A DNA stretch of 64,000 nucleotides from Pseudomonas entomophila (lineage in GTDB: Bacteria; Pseudomonadota; Gammaproteobacteria; Pseudomonadales; Pseudomonadaceae): assembly GCF_018417595.1 (NCBI RefSeq), contig NZ_CP070982.1:1823501-1887500 (forward strand), in the 5' to 3' direction. Position 1 is the stretch's first letter. Every line of letters begins with the position of its first letter. The notes beneath the pieces are model-generated. The model was not told where the DNA came from, ran no database searches, and saw only the letters and a list, made by a program, of their open reading frames with translations. Both the position numbers and the translations under genes were made by a program. Below, piece after piece: positions 19,156-26,400 of this stretch.

Positions 19156-19691
19156 GGCAGCATGCGCAGCAGCGTGTTGTCGCGCCGCACATAGTGGTGG
19201 TAGAGCCCGGCCACGGCATGCAGCCCGATCAGCCAGTAGCCCCAGCTGCCGATGCGCTCATGCCAGCCCTTGACGAACTTGGCCAGGTCCGGATCGGGCG
19301 CGACGATGGCCGGCAGATCCAGGCCATAGAAGGGGATCGGTTTGTCGGCGGCGCTGAGGATCGCCCAGCCGGCCAGCGGCAGGCCGATCATCATCAGGTA
19401 CAGCAGCAGGTGCACCAGGTGCGACAGGCCGGTCTGCCAGGCCGGTGGCCTGGGCACGATGGGTGGGGTGGGGCGCGACAGGCGCACGGCCAGGCGCAGC
19501 CAGACCAGCACGAACACGGTCAGGCCAAGCATGAAGTGCAGGTCTTTCATCAGGTCGCGCTCGGCACTGCCCTTGGGGAACAGGCCGCGTAGCTCGATGC
19601 AGGCGTACACGGCGGCCAGCAGCACCAGCATCAGCCAGTGCAGGGTGATCGACAGCCGCGCGTAGTGGGCCGCGGGGGTGGATGAAACCAT
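19146..19691 (-). CDS. Cytochrome b561 family protein
   Basis: A 181-residue inner-membrane protein with four helices (about 12-30, 48-68, 90-110 and 148-166). Likely haem ligands are His in LHWLM (helix 1), LHFML (helix 2) and LHAVAGLYHH (helix 4). Bacterial b561 proteins pass electrons between quinol and other acceptors such as superoxide. It is convergent with the PLP enzyme and divergent from the WG-repeat lipoprotein, with a 174-base gap on that side. Confidence 0.9.
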   Translation of the reverse strand: MVSSTPAAHYARLSITLHWLMLVLLAAVYACIELRGLFPKGSAERDLMKDLHFMLGLTVFVLVWLRLAVRLSRPTPPIVPRPPAWQTGLSHLVHLLLYLMMIGLPLAGWAILSAADKPIPFYGLDLPAIVAPDPDLAKFVKGWHERIGSWGYWLIGLHAVAGLYHHYVRRDNTLLRMLPYK

Positions 19692-19865
19692 GGTGGGTCC
19701 TCGTCATCAGGTCGGAAAGGGCGCTCTTGTTGGCGCCTGCCCCTAACTCTAATCGCTGGAATGGAAAATTGTTTGCTTCAGATCTATCTAGCGTGGCCGA
19801 AACAGCGGGCTGGGTGGTGGCTTTTAGCCTGCGCCCGATTTCCATCGCACAAGGATCCTGTGTCA

Positions 19866-21485
19866 ATGAAACACCTCATCTCCACCCCTAGGGTCGCGCT
19901 GTTCGGCGCCCTGTCCCTGCTGCTCGCCGGCTGCGAGCAAGCTCCGGCGGTCAAGACGCCACCGATTGCCGCCCTGACCATTCCGCTGTGCGTGAATGAC
20001 GAATGCGCGGTACTGGACCAGAACGGCGCATTCCGTGTCGCGCCGGGCAGCGAGTTCACCCAGCTCTACACCCAGCCCTTCAGCAACGCCTTCATCTTCG
20101 GCCGCGGCGATTACTGGCACCTGGCCAGTGGCGATGGTAAGCAGGTGATTCGTGCCGACCTCACCGACTCGCTGTATACCCTGACCCCGGGCCTGTTCGG
20201 TTATGACCACAATGGCAAGGTCGGGGTGATGGACGAGCAGGGCAAGGACGTCCAGCCGGCCATTTTCGACAGCGTCTATGTCGGTGGCGACAACGATTTC
20301 ATCGTCTACGAGATCGGCGAGCTGCGCGGCATCCTCACACCTCAGGGCGAGAAGGTCAGCGAGGCGGTGTTCGACTCGATGTACGTGCGCGAGGATTTCG
20401 CCAAGCGCGGCAACTGGGTACTGGCCGAGCGCCAGGGCGAAAACTGGGGCTACAACCTGCAGACCAAGGTACTGCGCAAGCTCGACTTCGACACCATTAT
20501 CAGCGCGGCCGACGGTCATTTGGTGGTTTCCCGCGAAGGCGCCGCCGGCAAGGGCCTGGCGGACGCCGCCGGCAACCTGGTGATCCCGCTCGAGAAGGGC
20601 TGGCTGGGTACGCCGGGCGGTGGCCTGGTGGCCTTCCGTGACAGCTACGAAAAACCGTGCGGTTACCTGGACTACCAGGGCAAGGTGGTGATCGAGGCGC
20701 AGTACCAGAGCTGCGAAACCTTCGGCAAGGTGGGCGGCATGGTGCAGTTGCAGCGCACCGAGGAAGACCGTGGCAAGGCCGGCATGATCGGCCATGACGG
20801 CAAGTGGCTGATCCAGCCCGAGTACGATTCGGTCGGCGACGCCGGCATGGGCCTGCTCGGCATGAGCGGCCATCGCCCGGGCTTCAACCATATCGGCAAG
20901 TTGCAGAACATGTTCCTGGCCACCTACGGGACCATCGACCTGGACCAGGGCAAGGTGGTATTCCCGCCCACCTACCAGCAGATCGGCCTGGTCGCGCCCA
21001 ATCGCTATGCCTTCTCCGAGCTGAAATCGCCGAAGAAGACCGTGATGTTCATGGGGATGCCGAACGAGACCGCCACCGTGGGCCTGATGGACGAGAAGGG
21101 CAAGGTGCTGGTCAAGCCGGAGCAGTTCGTGTCGTTCAAACTGTTGGCTGACGGTCATCACCTGCTGGCGGCCGAGGGCAGCAAGTCGGATGCCGTGCGT
21201 GCGCTGTACGATCTGGATGGCAAGCTGCTGGTGCCCGCCAAATGGCAGGACGTGGTGGTCGACGAAGCGCGTGGCGCGATCTTCGCCTATCGGGTCGAGG
21301 GCAATGGCGACGACGCGGTACGCACGCTGCGCGCCCTGTATCGCCTGGACGGCAGCGTGGTGTTCGACACCAATCGCCTGCCTTGCGGCGCGGAGCAGGT
21401 GGTCGACGGCAAAGGCCAGGTGCTGTGGCCAAAGGATGCCCAGGCGCATTGCCCGGCGCCTGAGCCGGTGGCCGAAGCGTCCTGA
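19866..21485 (+). CDS. WG-repeat lipoprotein
   Basis: A 539-residue putative lipoprotein with leader and lipobox LLAGC (Cys about 20). The body is made of WG/KWG-type repeats, each about 45-50 residues and containing motifs such as GYLDYQGKVVIEAQY, MIGHDGKWLIQPEYD and GLMDEKGKVLVKPEQF, likely forming a beta-rich solenoid. The molecular role is unknown. ATG 19866 is chosen because it directly begins the signal peptide; an upstream in-frame ATG at 19761 would add an unlikely leader. A hairpin terminator separates it from the convergent DUF1853 gene. Confidence 0.85.
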   Translation: MKHLISTPRVALFGALSLLLAGCEQAPAVKTPPIAALTIPLCVNDECAVLDQNGAFRVAPGSEFTQLYTQPFSNAFIFGRGDYWHLASGDGKQVIRADLTDSLYTLTPGLFGYDHNGKVGVMDEQGKDVQPAIFDSVYVGGDNDFIVYEIGELRGILTPQGEKVSEAVFDSMYVREDFAKRGNWVLAERQGENWGYNLQTKVLRKLDFDTIISAADGHLVVSREGAAGKGLADAAGNLVIPLEKGWLGTPGGGLVAFRDSYEKPCGYLDYQGKVVIEAQYQSCETFGKVGGMVQLQRTEEDRGKAGMIGHDGKWLIQPEYDSVGDAGMGLLGMSGHRPGFNHIGKLQNMFLATYGTIDLDQGKVVFPPTYQQIGLVAPNRYAFSELKSPKKTVMFMGMPNETATVGLMDEKGKVLVKPEQFVSFKLLADGHHLLAAEGSKSDAVRALYDLDGKLLVPAKWQDVVVDEARGAIFAYRVEGNGDDAVRTLRALYRLDGSVVFDTNRLPCGAEQVVDGKGQVLWPKDAQAHCPAPEPVAEAS

Positions 21486-21496
21486 CGCTTGAATAC

Positions 21497-21521
21497 CCCG
21501 CCGTCAGCGAGGCGGCGGGGC
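21497..21521. terminator. Hairpin between convergent genes
   Basis: CCCCGCCG/CGGCGGGG, an 8-base GC stem with a 9-base loop, lies between the WG-repeat gene and the DUF1853 gene. The + side is followed by CCGTTTC only, so efficiency is uncertain. Confidence 0.55.
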
Positions 21522-21525
21522 CGTT

Positions 21526-22458
21526 TCAGCGTGGGGGGAGGTCAGGCCAGCCATCGGCCACCAGGAACATCCGTTCGACCTCTTCCCAGTGCCCTTGCGC
21601 CTGCTGCTCCAGTCGGGTCAGCAGGTGTGCATGGGCATCGGGCTCCAGCCCTTCGCGCCAGGCGGCAAAGCGTTCCGTGCTCCAGCATGCCGCTGCTTCG
21701 ATTCGCGCCGGTGCCAGCCATGCCTGGCGGGACAGGGGTTGCCAGCAGCTGTTGTCGGCGACGTTCCATTCGCCATGGCGCATCCAGCTACCGCGCAGGT
21801 GGCCGGGGTTCGTCCCGCTCGGCGCTCGTGTTCGTCCCGCATGTGGGTAGAACAGGTAACCGCCAAGCCAGAGATGAGCCTGCACCTGGTCCAGGCCCAG
21901 CCCGGCCAGCACGGCGTGACTCTGTGGCCCGCTCGACATGGGCAACTGATGTTGTGTCAGGTGTGCCAGCTTTCTTCCCAGTCGATCATGGCAACCGGGG
22001 CCAAGCCATTGGTCCGGGTCGCTGCCATCACCACTGGGTGGCCCCAGGTAAAGTTTGATCGCCAGCTCCAGGTGATGAACGCCTTCACGGTCGCGCAGCA
22101 CGATGTCCAGCTCGCCCAGGGTTCGCCCGCCGTCGCGGATCGCCAGGTTGGCGGCCAGCAGCTCGATGCCCGGGGCCTGGCGCAGGGCAAACTGCCACAA
22201 CGCCTCGTAGTAGAGCCCCAGGCGTCGGCTGGTCAGGCGCGACAGCCAGTCCAGCAGCGCTGTGGGTTCATGATCGAGCGCGCGCAGCCAGTCGGCCAGT
22301 TGCCCGGGGTCGTCGGCCCAGGCGCTGGCGCTCAGCGGGTGGCGTTGCGGGGTGCAGGCGTCGTCCAGCAGCGGCGGCGACAGGACCGCCCACGCCAGGT
22401 CGCGCACGGCAGGCTGGCGCAGCTGGCGGAGCACGGGCTGCAGATCGGCGAAGGGCAT
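21526..22458 (-). CDS. DUF1853 family protein
   Basis: A 310-residue cytoplasmic protein of the DUF1853 family, with unknown function. The segment LGELDIVLRD...LELAIK (about 105-130) has the D-x(n)-E-x-K pattern of the PD-(D/E)XK nuclease fold, so it may be a nuclease-fold protein; activity is inference. Start is ATG 22458, with AGG shortly upstream; an adjacent ATG at 22461 is equally possible. It is divergent from nadK with only 92 bases between starts. Confidence 0.8.
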   Translation of the reverse strand: MPFADLQPVLRQLRQPAVRDLAWAVLSPPLLDDACTPQRHPLSASAWADDPGQLADWLRALDHEPTALLDWLSRLTSRRLGLYYEALWQFALRQAPGIELLAANLAIRDGGRTLGELDIVLRDREGVHHLELAIKLYLGPPSGDGSDPDQWLGPGCHDRLGRKLAHLTQHQLPMSSGPQSHAVLAGLGLDQVQAHLWLGGYLFYPHAGRTRAPSGTNPGHLRGSWMRHGEWNVADNSCWQPLSRQAWLAPARIEAAACWSTERFAAWREGLEPDAHAHLLTRLEQQAQGHWEEVERMFLVADGWPDLPPR

Positions 22459-22479
22459 CATCCTGCGAGCATAGCCGGT

Positions 22480-22509
22480 TTGCCGCTGGCCGGTCCTTTC
22501 GCCCATAAT
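22480..22509 (+). promoter_or_regulatory. Promoter of nadK
   Basis: TTGCCG (22480-22485) and CATAAT (22504-22509) with an 18-base spacer, 41 bases before the nadK ATG, in the gap from the divergent DUF1853 gene. Confidence 0.5.
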
Positions 22510-22550
22510 CGCGGCATTGTCACCCCGCCGCAGAGCCTCGCAGGAGCACC

Positions 22551-23441
22551 ATGGAGCAATTTCGCAATATCGGTATCATCGGACGCCTTGGCAGCTCCCA
22601 GGTGCTCGACACCATCCGCCGACTGAAAAAATTCCTCCTCGAGCGCCACCTGCATGTGATCCTCGAGGACACCATCGCCGAAGTGCTGCCCGGCCACGGC
22701 TTGCAGACCTCCACGCGCAAGCTGCTGGGCGAGGTGTGCGACCTGGTCATCGTGGTCGGTGGCGACGGCAGCCTGTTGGGCGCCGCCCGGGCCCTTGCCC
22801 GGCACAACATCCCGGTGCTGGGGATCAACCGCGGCAACCTGGGCTTCCTCACCGACATCCGCCCCGACGAGCTGGAAGAGAAGGTCGCCGAGGTGCTCGA
22901 CGGTCACTACCTGGTCGAGAACCGCTTCCTGCTGCAAGCCGAAGTGCGCCGCCACAACGAGGCCATCGGCCAGGGCGATGCGCTCAACGACGTGGTGCTG
23001 CACCCGGGCAAGTCGACGCGGATGATCGAGTTCGAGATCTACATCGACGGCCAGTTCGTCTGCAGCCAGAAGGCCGACGGCCTGATCGTCGCCACCCCCA
23101 CCGGTTCCACCGCCTACGCGCTGTCCGCCGGCGGCCCGATCATGCACCCCAAGCTCGACGCCATCGTCATCGTGCCCATGTACCCGCACACGCTGTCGGG
23201 CCGGCCGATCGTGGTGGATGGCAACAGCGAGCTGAAGATCGTGGTTTCGAAGGACCTGCAGATCTACCCGCAGGTCTCCTGTGACGGCCAGAACCACTTC
23301 ACCTGCGCCCCCGGCGACACCATCACGGTGAGCAAGAAGCCGCAGAAACTGCGCCTGATCCACCCGCTGGACCACAATTACTACGAGGTCTGCCGCACCA
23401 AGCTCGGCTGGGGCAGCCGCCTGGGAGGCAGGGACGACTGA
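22551..23441 (+). CDS. nadK: NAD kinase
   Basis: A 296-residue kinase that makes NADP from NAD and ATP. The GGDGSLLGAAR motif (about 72-82) holds the catalytic Asp, NRGNLGFLTD (about 97-106) and ATPTGSTAYALSAGGP (about 181-196) bind NAD. CAGGAG lies upstream of ATG 22551. It heads an overlapping run with the phosphatase, rhomboid, DUF1315 and DUF2797 genes, and pepN follows closely. Confidence 0.97.
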   Translation: MEQFRNIGIIGRLGSSQVLDTIRRLKKFLLERHLHVILEDTIAEVLPGHGLQTSTRKLLGEVCDLVIVVGGDGSLLGAARALARHNIPVLGINRGNLGFLTDIRPDELEEKVAEVLDGHYLVENRFLLQAEVRRHNEAIGQGDALNDVVLHPGKSTRMIEFEIYIDGQFVCSQKADGLIVATPTGSTAYALSAGGPIMHPKLDAIVIVPMYPHTLSGRPIVVDGNSELKIVVSKDLQIYPQVSCDGQNHFTCAPGDTITVSKKPQKLRLIHPLDHNYYEVCRTKLGWGSRLGGRDD

Positions 23442-24412
23442 TGCTCGATCCGGCGCGCAGTTTCGACATCATCGGTGACGTGCACGGTTGTGCGCTCACC
23501 CTCGAACGCCTGCTCGACGCGCTCGGCTACAAGCGGGTGGGCGGGGTGTGGCGGCATCCGCGGCGCCAGGCGCTGTTCCTCGGCGACATCGTCGACCGTG
23601 GCCCGCGCATCCGCGAGGCGCTGCACATCGTCCACGACATGGTCGAGGCCGGTCAGGCCTTCTGCATCATGGGCAACCATGAATACAACGCCTTGGGTTG
23701 GGTTACCCCGGCGCTGCCCGGCAGCGGCAAGGCGTATGTCCGCGAGCACACGCCGCGCCATGCGCGGCTGATCGACGAAACCCTCACCCAGTTCGCCCAG
23801 CACCCCGGCGACTGGCACGACTTCATCCAGTGGTTCTACGAGTTGCCGCTGTTCGTCGACGCTGGCCGGTTCCGCCTGGTGCACGCCTGCTGGGACCACC
23901 AGTTGATCGAGCCGCTGCGCCAGCAGTATCACGACGGGCGTATCGACGAGCATTTCGTCCAGGCTTCGGCCGTGTCCGGCAGTTTCGCCAGCACGGTGTG
24001 CAACCGCCTGCTGCGCGGCACCGACATGCGCCTGCCGGACGGCCTGACGCTCACCGGTGGCGACGGCCTGACCCGCGCTTTCTTCCGCACAAAATTCTGG
24101 GAAGAAGACCCGCAAACCTACGGTGACATCGTGTTCCAGCCCGACGCACTGCCGGACGAGGTGGCCCGCACGCCGCTCAGCCACAGCCAGAAGAATGCCC
24201 TGCTGCGCTACGCCGAGGACGAGCCACTGCTGTTCGTCGGCCATTATTGGCGCAGCGGCCGGCCGGCGCCGATCCGCGCCAACCTGGCCTGCCTCGACTA
24301 CAGCGCGGTGCTGTACGGCAAGCTGGCGGCCTACCGGCTGGATGACGAAACCCGCATCGACCCGCACAAGTTCGTCTGGGTCGATGTCGAACGCCCGCAG
24401 GCCAGCCAATGA
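23441..24412 (+). CDS. Calcineurin-like metallophosphoesterase
   Basis: A 323-residue protein with all metallophosphatase motifs: GDVHG (about 12-16), GDIVDRG (about 48-54) and GNHE (about 80-83). It resembles PrpE/ApaH-like bacterial protein or dinucleotide phosphatases; the true substrate is unknown. The ATG overlaps the nadK TGA by one base and its own stop overlaps the rhomboid ATG, so translation is tightly coupled. Confidence 0.9.
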   Translation: MLDPARSFDIIGDVHGCALTLERLLDALGYKRVGGVWRHPRRQALFLGDIVDRGPRIREALHIVHDMVEAGQAFCIMGNHEYNALGWVTPALPGSGKAYVREHTPRHARLIDETLTQFAQHPGDWHDFIQWFYELPLFVDAGRFRLVHACWDHQLIEPLRQQYHDGRIDEHFVQASAVSGSFASTVCNRLLRGTDMRLPDGLTLTGGDGLTRAFFRTKFWEEDPQTYGDIVFQPDALPDEVARTPLSHSQKNALLRYAEDEPLLFVGHYWRSGRPAPIRANLACLDYSAVLYGKLAAYRLDDETRIDPHKFVWVDVERPQASQ

Positions 24413-25287
24413 ACGTGATCGAAGTGTTGCGCCTGCCGCTGACGGTCGACCTCGGCGGCTTCGTCGCCTTGCTGCGTCGCCTGCAAGTGCCGCACCGGGT
24501 GGTGGAGGAGGGCGAGGAACAGGTGCTCTGGGCGCCTCCCGCCATGGCCGACGACGTGCGCCAGCTGTACCAGCGCTTCCCCGACGGCAATGCCGATGTC
24601 GACCTCCCCGTGGCAACCGACTTGCCGGCGAACACCCCCGTGGCGCCTTCCCTCAAGGAACAGGCCCGTGCCTGCAAGATCACCGCTGCCGTCCTGTTCC
24701 TGAGCCTGGTGGTGGCCGGCCTGACCGGCCTGGGCGACAACCTCACGACCATTGCCTGGTTCACTTTCCTGCCATTCCAGGTGCAGGGGGACTACATCTA
24801 CTTCACCTCATTGCCCCAGGCGCTTGCCGAAGGTCAGTGGTGGCGCCTGGTGTCGCCGATGCTGCTGCACTTTGGTGTGCTGCACCTGGCGATGAATGGC
24901 CTGTGGTACTGGGAACTGGGCAAGCGCATTGAACTGCGCCAAGGGCCGTGGATGCTGCTGATGCTGACCCTGCTGTTCAGCCTGGTGTCCAACCTGGCCC
25001 AGCATTTCAGCAGCGGCCCGAGCCTGTTCGGTGGCCTGTCCGGCGTGCTCTACGGTTTGCTCGGGCATGTCTGGCTGTACCAGTGGCTGGCACCCAATCC
25101 GCAGTTCAGCCTGCCCAAGGGCGTGCTGGTGATGATGCTGGTCTGGCTGCTGATTTGCCTGAGCGGCGTGGTCGGCCAGCTCGGCTTCGGTCAGATCGCC
25201 AACGCCGCCCATGTCGGTGGGTTGCTCATCGGATGCCTGACCGGGCTCTTGGGTGGATGGCTCGCCAGGCGTAGACTGTCGGCCTGA
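24409..25287 (+). CDS. glpG: Rhomboid family intramembrane serine protease (GlpG type)
   Basis: A 292-residue membrane protease. An N-terminal cytoplasmic domain (about 1-80) precedes six membrane segments. The catalytic Ser is S211 in GGLSGVLYG and the His is H268 in NAAHVGG, both in place; HFGVLHLAMNGLWYW matches the family's helix 2 His/Asn region. Rhomboids cleave membrane proteins near helix ends; targets in Pseudomonas are not known. ATGA overlap with the preceding phosphatase gene implies coupled translation. Confidence 0.92.
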   Translation: MNVIEVLRLPLTVDLGGFVALLRRLQVPHRVVEEGEEQVLWAPPAMADDVRQLYQRFPDGNADVDLPVATDLPANTPVAPSLKEQARACKITAAVLFLSLVVAGLTGLGDNLTTIAWFTFLPFQVQGDYIYFTSLPQALAEGQWWRLVSPMLLHFGVLHLAMNGLWYWELGKRIELRQGPWMLLMLTLLFSLVSNLAQHFSSGPSLFGGLSGVLYGLLGHVWLYQWLAPNPQFSLPKGVLVMMLVWLLICLSGVVGQLGFGQIANAAHVGGLLIGCLTGLLGGWLARRRLSA

Positions 25288-25300
25288 CTGAGGAGACCCC

Positions 25301-25561
25301 ATGTCCACATTCGCGCAAATGATCGAAAACATCACCCCCGAGATCTACGAGAGCCTGAAGACGGCCGTGGAGATCGGCAAATGGTCCGACGGCCGCAAAC
25401 TGACGGCTGAACAGAAAGAACTGTCGCTGCAGGCAGTGATCGCCTGGGAGATGAAGAACCTCCCCGAAGAGCAGCGCACCGGCTACATGGGCCCGCAGGA
25501 ATGCGCCTCGAAGTCCGCGCCGATCGCCAACATCCTGTTCAAGTCGGACTCGGTACATTGA
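25301..25561 (+). CDS. YeaC-like DUF1315 protein
   Basis: An 86-residue soluble protein matching DUF1315 (MSTFAQMIENITPEIYESLKTA, KWxDGRxLT pattern). Its function is unknown. It starts 13 bases after the rhomboid gene with GAGGAG-like sequence before ATG, and its TGA overlaps the TTG start of the DUF2797 gene. The pairing with DUF2797 is common in Pseudomonas. Confidence 0.88.
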   Translation: MSTFAQMIENITPEIYESLKTAVEIGKWSDGRKLTAEQKELSLQAVIAWEMKNLPEEQRTGYMGPQECASKSAPIANILFKSDSVH

Positions 25562-26388
25562 TCGAACTCGCTCGTGGCTCTCTGAGCAAGATGGCGGTGC
25601 GCCTGGACGCACCGGTCGTTCAATACAGTTTCCGCCTGGATGACACCGAGGTTCCGGTCAACCCGCTGATCGGCCAGTCGATCCGCCTGGAATACCTCGG
25701 CGCCATTCACTGCACCCATTGCGGAAAACGCACCAAGACCAGCTTCAGCCAGGGTTACTGCTACCCGTGCATGACCAAGCTGGCCCAGTGCGACGTGTGC
25801 ATCATGGCCCCGGAAAAATGCCACTACGACGCAGGCACCTGCCGTGAACCATCGTGGGGCGAGCAGTTCTGCATGACCGACCATGTGGTGTACCTGGCCA
25901 ACTCGTCGGGCATCAAGGTCGGCATCACCCGCGCCACCCAGCTGCCCACTCGCTGGCTCGACCAAGGCGCCAGCCAGGCGCTGCCGATCATGCGCGTGGC
26001 CACCCGCCAGCAATCCGGGCTGGTCGAGGACGTGCTGCGCAGCCAGGTGCCGGACCGCACCAACTGGCGCGCGCTGCTCAAGGGCGACGCCGAGGTGCTC
26101 GACCTGCCGGCCATCCGCGAACAGATCTTCGACGCCTGCGCCGACGGGATCCGTGGCTTGCAGGAGCGCTTCGGGTTGCAGGCCATCCAGCCGCTGCCCG
26201 GCGCCGAGGTGGTGCAGATGCGCTACCCGGTCGAGGCCTACCCGAAAAAGATCGTCAGCTTCAACCTCGACAAGGACCCGGTCGTGGAAGGCACGCTGCT
26301 GGGCATCAAGGGCCAGTACCTGATCTTCGATACCGGCGTGATCAACATTCGCAAGTACACGGCCTACCAACTGGCCGTGCTCCAGTAA
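25558..26388 (+). CDS. DUF2797 family protein (zinc-ribbon plus GIY-YIG-like segment)
   Basis: A 276-residue protein. About residues 46-85 carry Cys pairs (CTHC, CYPC, CDVC) that could bind zinc. VVYLANSSGIKVGITR, about 107-122, followed by RWLDQG, resembles the GIY-YIG nuclease core. TTG 25558 is preferred, overlapping the DUF1315 stop (TTGA) and giving a start MIELARGSL; a longer frame from 25501 would run inside DUF1315. Function is unknown. pepN follows after 12 bases. Confidence 0.8.
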   Translation: MIELARGSLSKMAVRLDAPVVQYSFRLDDTEVPVNPLIGQSIRLEYLGAIHCTHCGKRTKTSFSQGYCYPCMTKLAQCDVCIMAPEKCHYDAGTCREPSWGEQFCMTDHVVYLANSSGIKVGITRATQLPTRWLDQGASQALPIMRVATRQQSGLVEDVLRSQVPDRTNWRALLKGDAEVLDLPAIREQIFDACADGIRGLQERFGLQAIQPLPGAEVVQMRYPVEAYPKKIVSFNLDKDPVVEGTLLGIKGQYLIFDTGVINIRKYTAYQLAVLQ

Positions 26389-26400
26389 AGGATCGTCACC

